A stretch of 64,000 bases of DNA from SZUA-254 sp031379665 (GTDB taxonomy: Bacteria > Bacteroidota > Ignavibacteria > UBA10030 > SZUA-254), in assembly GCA_031379665.1 (NCBI GenBank), contig JANNFI010000044.1, forward strand, positions 15,963-79,962. The letters are read 5' to 3'. How positions within the stretch are numbered: position 1 is the stretch's first letter; each line of letters opens with the position of its first letter. Below, piece after piece: positions 33,335 through 41,405 of this stretch. The notes under the pieces were generated by a model. The model was not told the origin of the DNA. It saw only the letters and a program-made list of their open reading frames with translations, and did no database searches. The translations under genes were made by a program, and so were the position numbers.

Positions 33335-34746
33335 CGCAGCCGCTGAACACAGACATTCGGACCTTGCGACCCGCGGCCGCGACGACGTGGTACGCATCCA
33401 ACTTCGAGGTGCTCGAAAAACGACTGAACGGCGAATCCGTTACGACCGTCCACGGTTTGCGCCGCGAGGCGATGGAAAGGTTCACGCGACTCGGCTTTCC
33501 CGACGCGCGGAACGAAGAATGGAAATTCACCAACGTCGCCCCGTACGTCTCGATCCCCTACAGGCCGGTCCTGGAGCCGCGCGATCCACGCATCTCCAGC
33601 GGCGATCTGGCGAAGATGGTCGTCCGCGGACTGCCCGGATTCCGCCTGGTGTTCATCAACGGGCATTTCGTCCCCGGCTATTCAATTCTCCCGACCGACG
33701 GGGATGGGCTTCACGTGGGGAGCCTGGCGGCGGCGATCGCTTCCGGCGAAGCTGAACTCACCGAAAAACCAGGTACTTCGACCAGGGTCGCGACGCCAGG
33801 AGTGCTCGGGTCGATTTCCGCTGGTGATCCCGAGAACGCCTTCACTGCGCTCAACACCGCCTTCCTCCAGGACGGCCTCTTCCTGAGACTGTCCGCGGGG
33901 CACGCCGAGGCGCTCCCGGTCTATATGCTCTTCTTCTCGACAGAGGACCCGGAGCCGTTCTGCACCCACCCCCGCAACCTGATCGTCGCCGGGGAGGGTT
34001 CGAGCGTGTCGATCGTCGAGGAATACTTCGGTACGGGTTCGCACCCGTACTTCACCAACTCCGTCACGGAAATCTTCGCGGGTCGGGGCTCGTCCGTCGA
34101 GTTCGACCGGCTCCAGCACGAATCGGAAGGCGCGTTCCACGTCTCGTCGGTCTACGTGCGCCAGGAAGCGGCCAGCCACGTGACGATCAATTCCGTCTCG
34201 TACGGCGGCGCGATGGCGCGGCACAATGTGTCGTCGGTCCTTGACGGGGAGCGCTCGGAATGCACGCTGAACGGCCTCACCCTCACGACCGGCGCCCAAC
34301 ACATCGACAATCATACCACGATCGATCACGCGAAGCCGAACTGCTCGAGCCACGAGCTCTACAAGGCGGTGCTGGAGGGTTCCTCGAAAGGGGTCTTCAA
34401 CGGGAAGATCTTTGTCCGGCGCGACGCGCAGAAGACGGACGCGAAGCAGACGAACAAATCGCTCCTTCTCTCGGACAACGCCACGATCGACACCAAGCCG
34501 CAGCTCGAAATTTTCGCCGACGACGTGCGCTGTACCCACGGCGCCACCGTCGGCCAGCTCGACGAGGACCAGGTGTTCTACCTCCGGACCAGGGGGATGG
34601 GCCTCGACGAGGCGAGAGACCTCCTGACCAACGCGTTTGCCAGCGACGTCCTGAACCGGATCCGGCTGGAGCCGCTCCGCGAACACCTCCAGGCGATCCT
34701 CCACGTCCGGCTCTGCAAGGGCAGGATACTTGCCGGGAACCGATGA
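33331..34746 (+). CDS. sufD: Fe-S cluster assembly protein SufD
   Basis: Partner of SufB in the scaffold (471 aa). The N-terminal helical part is variable; the beta-helix core carries DAKQTNKSLLLSDNATIDTKPQLEI, CTHGATVGQLDEDQVFYLR with the conserved His, and the C-terminal NAFASDVLNRI. The ATG at 33331 overlaps the sufC stop and its own stop overlaps sufS (ATGA at 34743-34746), so translation is tightly coupled. Confidence 0.94.
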   Translation: MTQPLNTDIRTLRPAAATTWYASNFEVLEKRLNGESVTTVHGLRREAMERFTRLGFPDARNEEWKFTNVAPYVSIPYRPVLEPRDPRISSGDLAKMVVRGLPGFRLVFINGHFVPGYSILPTDGDGLHVGSLAAAIASGEAELTEKPGTSTRVATPGVLGSISAGDPENAFTALNTAFLQDGLFLRLSAGHAEALPVYMLFFSTEDPEPFCTHPRNLIVAGEGSSVSIVEEYFGTGSHPYFTNSVTEIFAGRGSSVEFDRLQHESEGAFHVSSVYVRQEAASHVTINSVSYGGAMARHNVSSVLDGERSECTLNGLTLTTGAQHIDNHTTIDHAKPNCSSHELYKAVLEGSSKGVFNGKIFVRRDAQKTDAKQTNKSLLLSDNATIDTKPQLEIFADDVRCTHGATVGQLDEDQVFYLRTRGMGLDEARDLLTNAFASDVLNRIRLEPLREHLQAILHVRLCKGRILAGNR

Positions 34747-35987
34747 CGACGATCGCCGACACCCGCCAATCGTTCGACGTGGCCGCGGCGCGGCGCGATT
34801 TCCCGATCCTCGGGCTCAAGGTCCACGGGGAGGACCTCGTGTACCTCGATAACGCCGCAACGACACAGAAGCCCCGCGCGGTGCTCGACGCCGTCCGCGA
34901 GTATTATGAATCGAAAAATTCAAACGTTCATCGCGGGGTGCACTACCTGAGCGGCGCGGCGACCGACCTGTACGAGAACGCGAGGGCCCGGGTCCGGATC
35001 TTCATCAATGCCGCCGACACCCGCGAGATCGTCTTCGTTCGGGGAACGACCGAGGCGATCAACCTCGTCTGTCACTCCTGGGGCCGCGCGCACGTCGGGG
35101 CGGGCGACGAAGTCCTCGTCTCGGCGATGGAACATCATTCGAACATCGTCCCCTGGCAAATGCTCTGCCGCGAGAAGGACGCGAGGCTGCGGGTGATCCC
35201 GATGGACGACCGCGGCGATCTGCTCCTCGACGAGTACCGTTCCCTGCTGGGCGACCGGACACGGATCGTCGCTGTCAACCACGTATCCAACGCGCTCGGC
35301 ACCGTCAACCCGGTCGGGGAGATCGTCAGGATCGCACACGAGCGGGGGATCCCGGTCCTCATCGACGGGGCGCAGGCGGTCCCGCACCTCGTCGTGGACG
35401 TGGCGGCGCTCGGCTGCGATTTCTATGCGTTCTCCGGGCACAAACTGTACGCACCGATGGGCGTCGGCGTCCTCTATGGGAGGAAGGAGATCCTTGCTGA
35501 TATGCCCCCGTTCCAGGGCGGCGGCGACATGATCAAGTCGGTGACGTTCGAGAAGACCGTTTTCAACGACATCCCGTATCTCTTCGAGGCCGGCACGCCG
35601 AACGTGGGCGGGGCGGTGGGACTCGCGGCCGCCATCGGGTATCTCACCGGTTTGGGCATCGATTCCATCCGGCGGCACGAAGAGGAGCTCCTCGCGTACG
35701 CCACGTCACGACTTTCCGCGGTCGAGGGGTTGAGGATCGTGGGCACCGCCCGACAGAAGGCCGGAGTGATATCCTTCACCCTCGACGACGTCCACCCGCA
35801 CGACATCGGGACGATCCTCGACACCGCCGGGATCGCCGTCAGGACCGGGCATCACTGCGCCCAGCCGGTGATGGAGCGTTTCGGCGTCCTCGCGACCGTC
35901 CGCGCGTCGTTCGGGCTCTACAATACGACCGGGGAGGTCGACGCACTCGTGGCGGGCCTCGGGAAGGTCAGGGAGCTCTTCGGATGA
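34743..35987 (+). CDS. sufS: cysteine desulfurase SufS
   Basis: Group II cysteine desulfurase (414 aa). DLVYLDNAATTQKP, the PLP-Lys in FSGHKLYAPMGVGVLYG and the catalytic Cys in TGHHCAQPVMERFG match SufS. Paired with SufU directly downstream, whose job is to take up the persulfide sulfur. It is distinct from the IscS-type enzyme at 29499. Confidence 0.95.
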   Translation: MTTIADTRQSFDVAAARRDFPILGLKVHGEDLVYLDNAATTQKPRAVLDAVREYYESKNSNVHRGVHYLSGAATDLYENARARVRIFINAADTREIVFVRGTTEAINLVCHSWGRAHVGAGDEVLVSAMEHHSNIVPWQMLCREKDARLRVIPMDDRGDLLLDEYRSLLGDRTRIVAVNHVSNALGTVNPVGEIVRIAHERGIPVLIDGAQAVPHLVVDVAALGCDFYAFSGHKLYAPMGVGVLYGRKEILADMPPFQGGGDMIKSVTFEKTVFNDIPYLFEAGTPNVGGAVGLAAAIGYLTGLGIDSIRRHEEELLAYATSRLSAVEGLRIVGTARQKAGVISFTLDDVHPHDIGTILDTAGIAVRTGHHCAQPVMERFGVLATVRASFGLYNTTGEVDALVAGLGKVRELFG

Positions 35988-36439
35988 ATTCGGAGCTCCG
36001 CGACCTCTACCAGGAGATCATCCTTGACCACAACAAGTCGCCCAGGAATTTCCGGTCGATGCCCGGCGCCGACCGCCGGGTCGAGGCGTTCAACCCGCTC
36101 TGCGGGGACCATTATACCGTCTACCTCAGGTTGGATGGCGGCGTGATCGCCGACGTCTCCTTCGAGGGTTCCGGCTGTGCGATATCGAAGGCCTCCGCGT
36201 CGCTCATGAGCACGATGGTCAAAGGCCGCACGAAGGGGGAGGCCGAAAAGTTGTTCGCGATTTTCCACCGTCTCGTCACCGGAGAGACGATGTCAGAGAC
36301 AGATGCTGACGCGGTCGGCAAGCTCGCCGCATTCGCTAACGTCTCGGAATTCCCCGCCAGGGTGAAATGCGCGAGCCTTGCCTGGCACACGCTCCACGCC
36401 GCCGTCATCGGCGGTGATAATACGGTATCCACAGAATGA
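35984..36439 (+). CDS. sufU: sulfur-transfer scaffold protein SufU
   Basis: IscU-fold zinc protein (151 aa) that stimulates SufS and passes sulfur to SufBCD. The three Cys and one Asp are in FNPLCGDHYTV (Cys-Gly-Asp), GSGCAISKAS and RVKCASLAW, the pattern of Gram-positive SufU with the insertion in between. It overlaps sufS and sufT by four bases on either side. Confidence 0.95.
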   Translation: MNSELRDLYQEIILDHNKSPRNFRSMPGADRRVEAFNPLCGDHYTVYLRLDGGVIADVSFEGSGCAISKASASLMSTMVKGRTKGEAEKLFAIFHRLVTGETMSETDADAVGKLAAFANVSEFPARVKCASLAWHTLHAAVIGGDNTVSTE

Positions 36440-36792
36440 CGACGCAAGGGAAACCCATGGAAGCACCCGAATTAAGCTCCATCGAACAGCGAATCATCGA
36501 AGCGGAAGTCATCGAGGCGATCCAGACCTGTTACGACCCGGAGATACCGGTGAACATTTATGAACTCGGCCTCATTTACTCAGTCGAGGTCGGGACGAAG
36601 GGTGAGGTCGCGGTGAAGATGACCCTCACCTCCCCGCAATGCCCGGCAGCGCAGTCTCTTCCGCCGGAGGTGGCCGCGAAGGTAAAGACCGTCAAGGGCG
36701 TGACCAACGCCGTCGTGGACGTGGTCTGGGAGCCGACCTGGAACCCGGGTATGATGACAGAGGCGGCCAGGCTGCAGCTCGGAATGATGTAA
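36436..36792 (+). CDS. sufT: SufT / MIP18-type (DUF59) Fe-S maturation protein
   Basis: Cytosolic 118-aa protein of the DUF59 family, which helps deliver Fe-S clusters to targets. QTCYDPEIPVNIYELGLIY (the DPE-x-P-V-x-I-x-x-L-G-L core) and the conserved Cys in TSPQCPAAQSLP are visible. The ATG overlaps the sufU stop. It closes the stop/start-overlapping part of the cluster; a 163-bp gap with repeats and possibly a promoter then precedes the IscA gene. Confidence 0.9.
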   Translation: MTTQGKPMEAPELSSIEQRIIEAEVIEAIQTCYDPEIPVNIYELGLIYSVEVGTKGEVAVKMTLTSPQCPAAQSLPPEVAAKVKTVKGVTNAVVDVVWEPTWNPGMMTEAARLQLGMM

Positions 36793-36844
36793 TCGACGTA
36801 AGGCAAACGTCGAAGGGCCATCCGGAGATTATCAAGGGAATATC

Positions 36845-36932
36845 TGTAGATTGTCAGTTGAGTATGAGTTGAGGATCGGTTGATTTTCAGTTGACTTTCA
36901 GTTGACTTTCAGTTGATTTTCGGTTGAGTATT
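36845..36932. repeat. seven (to eight) 11-bp direct repeats, RGTTGANTWTC
   Basis: Adjacent 11-mers at 36856 AGTTGAGTATG, 36867 AGTTGAGGATC, 36878 GGTTGATTTTC, 36889 AGTTGACTTTC, 36900 AGTTGACTTTC, 36911 AGTTGATTTTC and 36922 GGTTGAGTATT; a degenerate eighth begins at 36845. GTTGA is invariant in all seven. They lie 24 bp upstream of the IscA start and downstream of sufT. One unit per helical turn is compatible with a protein array on one face of DNA. Confidence 0.85.
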
Positions 36933-36955
36933 AGAATACTATCAGGAGACCATCC

Positions 36956-37321
36956 ATGGAACAAACGATCACAATAAAACCACGGCTCTCGGAAGAGGTG
37001 AACCTCACCCCGAAGGCGGCCGCGCAGGTGATGAAACTGAAGAAGGAGAACAACCTTCCCGAGGGCCACGGCCTCCGGGTCGGGGTGAAGGGGGGCGGAT
37101 GTTCCGGCCTCTCGTACGTGCTGGGGTTCGACGCCGAGTCGAAACCAAACGACGTCATCTTCGAGAAGGAGGGGGTAACGATCTTCGTCGATCCGAAAAG
37201 CCTCTTCTACCTCTCGGGAATCGTCCTCGACTTTTCCGACGGACTGAACGGCAAGGGGTTCGTCTTCAACAACCCCCAGGCCGAGAAGACGTGCGGCTGC
37301 GGCAACTCCTTCAGCGCCTGA
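36956..37321 (+). CDS. iscA: HesB/IscA/ErpA-type Fe-S carrier
   Basis: A-type Fe-S carrier of 121 aa. The three cluster cysteines are Cys49 in GVKGGGCSGLSYVLGF and Cys113 and Cys115 in KTCGCGNSF. The ATG at 36956 follows GGAGACCATCC. It belongs to the Fe-S cluster set but is separated from sufT by the 11-bp repeat array, so it may have its own promoter and dosage. The superoxide dismutase gene follows 12 bp later. Confidence 0.95.
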   Translation: MEQTITIKPRLSEEVNLTPKAAAQVMKLKKENNLPEGHGLRVGVKGGGCSGLSYVLGFDAESKPNDVIFEKEGVTIFVDPKSLFYLSGIVLDFSDGLNGKGFVFNNPQAEKTCGCGNSFSA

Positions 37322-37333
37322 GAGGGCCTCACC

Positions 37334-38061
37334 ATGCCGATCGGCAGGAGGGATTTCATCCGCACCGCCACGCTCGGCGGCGCAGCGGCGATCGTCTCGC
37401 CAGCGGAGATATTTTCGACCAACAGACCACAGACCATTCACCAGGAGAAAACCACGATGCCTTTCACGCTTCCCAACCTGCCCTACGCGCACGACGCGCT
37501 GGAACCCCACATCGACAAGATGACGATGGAAATACACCACGGCAAGCACCACGCCGCCTACGTCAACAACCTGAACAAGGCGGTCGAGACCACCGAGTGG
37601 AACGCGAAACCGATCGAGGAGATCCTCGCGAACATTTCGAAGCTTCCGCCGGCCGTCCGGAACAACGGCGGCGGCCATTACAACCATTCGCTCTTCTGGA
37701 CCATCATGAAGCCGAACGGCGGCGGTCCCCCTTCGGGTGATCTCGCCGCGGCGATCGACCGCGATTTGGGCTCGTTCGACAAATTCAAGGAGGCGTTCGC
37801 CACCGCCGGCACCACCAGGTTCGGCTCGGGTTGGGCCTGGCTGGTCAACCAGGGCGGAAAACTGGTCGTCTGCTCGACCCCCAACCAGGATTGCCCGATG
37901 ATGGACACCGCCGAGGTGAAGGGCACGCCGATCCTGGGGATGACGTGTGGGAACACGCGTACTATCTGAAATACCAGAACCGCCGCCCCGATTACATCGC
38001 GGCGTTCTGGAGCGTTGTGAACTGGGACGAAGTCACGAGACGATTCACGCAGGCCCGCTAA
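37334..38061 (+). pseudogene. sodA: Mn/Fe superoxide dismutase with a 1-bp frameshift
   Basis: Codes for an iron/manganese superoxide dismutase, but two reading frames are needed. Residues up to TPILGM lie in one frame, ending at a stop at 37969; the rest, beginning DVWEHAYYLKYQNRRPDYI, is in the next frame and ends at 38061. The break is at 37942-37943, where one G is missing from what should read ATGGACGTG. The lost part holds metal ligands Asp and His (DVWEH); the first two, in MEIHHGKHH and NHSLFW, remain. The N-terminus has GRRDFIRTATLGG, a twin-arginine signal; a second start ATG 37457 gives the ordinary cytosolic form. Could be a real mutation, programmed shift or sequencing error. Confidence 0.85.
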
Positions 38062-38099
38062 ACCCCCGGCCATCTTCGCCATCGCGACGACACCCGCAG

Positions 38100-38130
38100 A
38101 GCCGGCCCGCTGGGCCGGCTTTGTGATTTT
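38100..38130 (+). terminator. rho-independent terminator after superoxide dismutase
   Basis: A perfect 9-bp stem AGCCGGCCC/GGGCCGGCT with a GCT loop (38100-38120), followed by TTGTGATTTT. It closes the Fe-S and superoxide dismutase transcript. Confidence 0.75.
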
Positions 38131-38153
38131 CGGGACGCACCCACGGCGGCAGT

Positions 38154-38184
38154 TTGCGTCTGCGGCCGTCGTGTCGTACATTAC
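38154..38184 (+). promoter_or_regulatory. promoter for the gene at 38236
   Basis: TTG at 38154-38156, 20 bp, TACATTAC at 38177-38184. The predicted start of transcription is about 38192, 45 bp before the GTG start. Confidence 0.5.
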
Positions 38185-38235
38185 CACGCGCGCCGCGGGA
38201 CGACGCGGGACTCTCACAACAGAAGGTGCACGGCC

Positions 38236-38646
38236 GTGAACGGACAGGAACACTCCAGGGGACAGGGTAATGCGAAGGCGTCGGCATTTGCCCTGATGAT
38301 CATCGGGGGCGTTTTCCTCCTCAGGAACCTGGACCTGCTCCCGATGCACAGCAACTGGTGGGCGCTCCTGCTCCTGGTTCCGCTCTTCTTCCTGGGAACG
38401 CGCATCAGGGAGCTCCGGGCGAAACACGGAGGCGGGATCCCCCCGGAGGCGAGGGGCCCCCTGACCGGTTTTCTCTCGATCGCCCTCGTGATGCTGATCT
38501 TTCTTTTCAACCTCGATTGGGGGGATGTCTGGCCGCTTTTCCTCATCCTTGTCGGGGTGTCGTTTCTCTTCGGGGCGTCATCCGAAAAGGGTGCCGGTCC
38601 CGCAGCGGGTCCGGGCGGCGCCCCGCCTGGCGGACCCGTTCCTTGA
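38236..38646 (+). CDS. four-TM small membrane protein (DUF5668/LiaF-TM-like)
   Basis: A 136-aa inner-membrane protein with a GTG start at 38236. Hydrophobic segments are about residues 18-31 (FALMIIGGVFLL), 42-56 (WWALLLLVPLFFLG), 83-97 (LSIALVMLIFLFNL) and 100-113 (VWPLFLILVGVSFLF). The paired (ALMIIGGVFLLRNLDLLP ... WPLFLILVGVSFLF) arrangement is like the LiaF/DUF5668 membrane domain. It ends with a glycine-proline-rich tail. A transport or stress-sensing role is inferred only. Confidence 0.65.
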   Translation: MNGQEHSRGQGNAKASAFALMIIGGVFLLRNLDLLPMHSNWWALLLLVPLFFLGTRIRELRAKHGGGIPPEARGPLTGFLSIALVMLIFLFNLDWGDVWPLFLILVGVSFLFGASSEKGAGPAAGPGGAPPGGPVP

Positions 38647-38676
38647 TTCAAAAGCGGATTTCACTTATCATTCAGA

Positions 38677-38859
38677 ATGAATGAGTGGGAAAAGTCGGCG
38701 CCGGAGGCGCTGAAGCAGCGAACATCGCGGACGTCGGCGAAACCCGCGGACGTGCACTACTGGCAGTATTGCGGCAACTGCGGGACGAAACTCGAGGGGA
38801 GGAAATGCAAACTCATCTGTCCCCAATGCGGTTTTTACCACTCCTGCAGCGAACCATGA
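38677..38859 (+). CDS. small zinc-ribbon protein, 60 aa
   Basis: A 60-aa protein: a charged N-terminal helix followed by YCGNCGTKLEGRKCKLICPQCGFY, in which CGNC and CPQC plus two further cysteines make a classic zinc ribbon. It starts at ATG 38677, 30 bp after the membrane protein and 28 bp before the 33-aa basic peptide gene. Probably a nucleic-acid or protein-binding adaptor; unrecognised. Confidence 0.65.
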   Translation: MNEWEKSAPEALKQRTSRTSAKPADVHYWQYCGNCGTKLEGRKCKLICPQCGFYHSCSEP

Positions 38860-38887
38860 ATTCACCATCCAACCATCACACTACCAT

Positions 38888-38989
38888 ATGAACAAAAAAT
38901 CGAAACGCGTCGCGAAAAAGCACCGGAAGAGCGTCAACAGGATGAAGGCGAAGACCAAGGAATCCCTTGCCCGGGCGAAGAAAAAATAA
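38888..38989 (+). CDS. 33-aa highly basic peptide
   Basis: MNKKSKRVAKKHRKSVNRM followed by KAKTKESLARAKKK: 33 residues, almost half Lys or Arg, with no hydrophobic core. The ATG at 38888 is followed by an intact frame and a good terminator 6 bp after the stop, which argues for a real short gene. Such peptides are often ribosome-associated or nucleoid-binding; the function is not known. It is too small for the usual ORF cut-off. Confidence 0.6.
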   Translation: MNKKSKRVAKKHRKSVNRMKAKTKESLARAKKK

Positions 38990-38995
38990 GCCCGT

Positions 38996-39029
38996 GGGGC
39001 CGGGGGCATCCCCGGGTTGCCTTTTTTTT
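38996..39029 (+). terminator. rho-independent terminator
   Basis: CCGGGG (39000-39005) pairs with CCCCGG (39010-39015) across GCAT; GTTGCC and a T8 tract (39022-39029) follow. It lies just after the 33-aa basic peptide stop. Confidence 0.75.
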
Positions 39030-39062
39030 GTCGTGTGGCAGTCGCCGGGAGGGTAAGCGGCG

Positions 39063-39902
39063 ATGATCTATTCTTTCGGCGGCGCGTCATATGACCTCGG
39101 CGCGCGCGCGCGCATCATGGGGATCCTGAACATCACCCCCGATTCATTTTCCGACGGCGGTCGGTACACCGACCCCGGTGCGGCGGTTGAACACGCCGTG
39201 CGGATGGCGGCGGACGGCGCCGACTTCATCGACGTGGGCGGTGAGTCGTCGAGGCCGGGTGCTGAACCTGTTGCTCCCCGGGAGGAAATCCGTAGGGTGG
39301 TTCCGGTGATCGAATCGCTCCCAGCGAAGATAGGCCTGCCCATTTCCGTTGACACCCGCAACGCCGATGTCGCCGAGGAGGCCCTCAGCGCCGGCGCGAC
39401 CATCGTCAACGACATCTCGGGACTCCGGCACGATCCAAGGATGGCCCGCGTCATCGCATCGCACGGGGCCACCGCGGTGCTGATGCACATGCGGGGGACG
39501 CCCTCGACGATGCAGGACAACCCCCGGTACGACGACCTCATCGGAGAGATCAGGGCATCGTTCCTGGAGAGCCTGCGGCTCGCCGCTGATGCCGGTATCC
39601 GGCAGGTCGTCCTTGATCCGGGGATCGGTTTCGGGAAGACGGCTGAACACAACCTCGAAATCCTCGGACGGCTCGACGAATTCACCGACCTGGGCTGCCC
39701 GCTGATGGTCGGCCCGTCCCGGAAGGCCTTCATCGGCGCCGTGCTCGGGCTGTCGGTGGGTGAGAGGCTCGAGGGGACCATCGGCGCCGCGGTCGCGGCC
39801 GTGATGAAGGGCGCCAGGATCCTGCGGGTCCACGACGTCCTGGAGGTCGCCAGGGCAGTGAGGATCGCCGACGCGATCGTGGCCCGGGAAACCGCCCGGT
39901 AG
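39063..39902 (+). CDS. folP: dihydropteroate synthase
   Basis: Couples 6-hydroxymethyl-dihydropterin diphosphate and p-aminobenzoate in folate synthesis (279 aa, TIM barrel). The two signature blocks GILNITPDSFSDGG and GADFIDVGGESSRPGAEPVA are near the N-terminus; DPGIGFGKTAEHN and GPSRKAF contain substrate and sulfonamide-site residues. It is followed 7 bp later by cdaA, a pairing common in FCB bacteria. Confidence 0.96.
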   Translation: MIYSFGGASYDLGARARIMGILNITPDSFSDGGRYTDPGAAVEHAVRMAADGADFIDVGGESSRPGAEPVAPREEIRRVVPVIESLPAKIGLPISVDTRNADVAEEALSAGATIVNDISGLRHDPRMARVIASHGATAVLMHMRGTPSTMQDNPRYDDLIGEIRASFLESLRLAADAGIRQVVLDPGIGFGKTAEHNLEILGRLDEFTDLGCPLMVGPSRKAFIGAVLGLSVGERLEGTIGAAVAAVMKGARILRVHDVLEVARAVRIADAIVARETAR

Positions 39903-39909
39903 GGGACCG

Positions 39910-40728
39910 ATGGAACTCTTCAGGATAGGATTTCTCTCCGTCTCGCTCGTGGACCTGCTCGACGTTGGGCTGGTGTCGTTCATCTTCTACAAGCTCTACA
40001 TGATCATGCGCGGTACGGTGGCCGCGCAGATCTTCGCCGGGCTCCTGCTGATCATCGCGTTCTCCTTCCTCGCCCAGGCCATCGACTTCAAGGCGATGAA
40101 CTGGATGCTCCGCACCCTGACCGACATCTGGGTCATCGCCTTCATCATCCTCTTCCAGCCGGAGCTCCGGCGCCTCCTCGTCCTGATCGGGAGGAACCGA
40201 GTGGTTCGCCTTTTCCTCCGGATGAGCTCCGAGGAGTCGATCGACGAAATCGCCGGGGCTGCGGGCGAGCTGGCCCGCAAACACCACGGGATGCTCATCG
40301 TGCTGATCCGGTCGACGGGGCTGAAGGCCTTCGTCGAATCGGGGCTCTCCCTGCAGGCGAGGATCAGCAAGCCGCTGCTTGTTTCGATCTTCAACCCGCG
40401 GTCGCCACTGCACGACGGCGCCGTCGTGGTGAGGGACCGGGTGGTCGAGGCGGCCAGAGTGACCCTGCCGCTCTCGCAGACCGCCAAGATCGGCGACCAC
40501 GCCCTCGGGACCAGGCACAGGGCCGCCCTCGGGATCTCCGAGCAGGCGGACGTCATCGCGATCGTGGTCTCCGAGGAGAACGGCGCGATCTCCATCGCTG
40601 ACAACGGCGTCCTCATCAGGGGACTGACCACGCAGGAGCTGAGATCCGAACTGAGGGCGAGGATGGAGACCACCTCCGACAAGACCGCAAAATCGATCCG
40701 CTCGATTTTCAGGGGGGGACAGTCGTAA
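39910..40728 (+). CDS. cdaA: diadenylate cyclase CdaA
   Basis: Membrane-bound DAC-domain enzyme of 272 aa that makes c-di-AMP from two ATP. Three N-terminal hydrophobic segments (DLLDVGLVSFIFYKLYMI, AAQIFAGLLLIIAFSFL, WVIAFIILFQPEL) precede the catalytic domain with the DGA motif (LHDGAVVV) and the RHR motif (LGTRHRAALG). It indicates c-di-AMP signalling, usually tied to osmotic and wall homeostasis. The start is ATG 39910, 7 bp after folP. Confidence 0.94.
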   Translation: MELFRIGFLSVSLVDLLDVGLVSFIFYKLYMIMRGTVAAQIFAGLLLIIAFSFLAQAIDFKAMNWMLRTLTDIWVIAFIILFQPELRRLLVLIGRNRVVRLFLRMSSEESIDEIAGAAGELARKHHGMLIVLIRSTGLKAFVESGLSLQARISKPLLVSIFNPRSPLHDGAVVVRDRVVEAARVTLPLSQTAKIGDHALGTRHRAALGISEQADVIAIVVSEENGAISIADNGVLIRGLTTQELRSELRARMETTSDKTAKSIRSIFRGGQS

Positions 40729-40745
40729 ACTCCGGCCGACACCCA

Positions 40746-41405
40746 ATGGATTCCGCTCGAGCGCGGGGCTTCAAACGCTTCGACCAGGAACGCGACGAAA
40801 TGATCGGGCTCATCCGCGGCCGCGGGATCACCGACGACGCCATCATCGGCGCAATGAGCCGGATCGACCGCCGTGAATTTGTCGGGACCCCCTTCCTCAA
40901 CAGGTCGTACGACGATTGCGCGCTCCCGATCGGCTGCTCGCAGACGATTTCCCAGCCGTACACCGTCGCCTTCATGACGCAGGCCCTCAGCGCGAAGCCG
41001 GGGGACAAGGTCCTTGAAATCGGAACCGGGTCCGGATACCAGGCCGCCGTTCTCGCGGAGATGGGATTGAGGGTGTTCACGATCGAGCGGCATATGCAGC
41101 TGCTGGTGGAGGCCAGGAAACGGTTTGAAAAATTTTCCTTCAACATCGCGTCGAAATGCGGCGACGGGACGCTGGGATGGAGCGAATTCGGCCCGTACCG
41201 CGGCATCGTCGTCACGGCGGGCGCGCCGGAACCTCCCCGGGCCCTCCTCGACCAGCTCGACGACGGAGGCGTCCTGGTGATCCCGATCGGCGGGATGGAA
41301 CTGCAGGACATTCACGCGATCACGCGCCGCGCCGACCGGTATGAAGCCCAGCAGACCGCCGGTTTCAAGTTCGTCCCCCTGATCGGGAAATCGGGCTGGA
41401 AGTGA
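40746..41405 (+). CDS. pcm: protein-L-isoaspartate O-methyltransferase
   Basis: SAM-dependent repair of isoaspartyl residues (219 aa). VLEIGTGSGYQAAVLAEMG is the SAM-binding motif I, preceded by the substrate region CSQTISQPYTVAFMTQAL; VLVIPIGG is motif III. It ends three bases upstream of miaA, whose ATG touches its stop. Normal length. Confidence 0.93.
   Translation: MDSARARGFKRFDQERDEMIGLIRGRGITDDAIIGAMSRIDRREFVGTPFLNRSYDDCALPIGCSQTISQPYTVAFMTQALSAKPGDKVLEIGTGSGYQAAVLAEMGLRVFTIERHMQLLVEARKRFEKFSFNIASKCGDGTLGWSEFGPYRGIVVTAGAPEPPRALLDQLDDGGVLVIPIGGMELQDIHAITRRADRYEAQQTAGFKFVPLIGKSGWK

Noticed and set aside
36845..36932. CRISPR array
   Set aside because: Repeats are 11 bp with no spacers and no cas genes; it is a direct tandem repeat.
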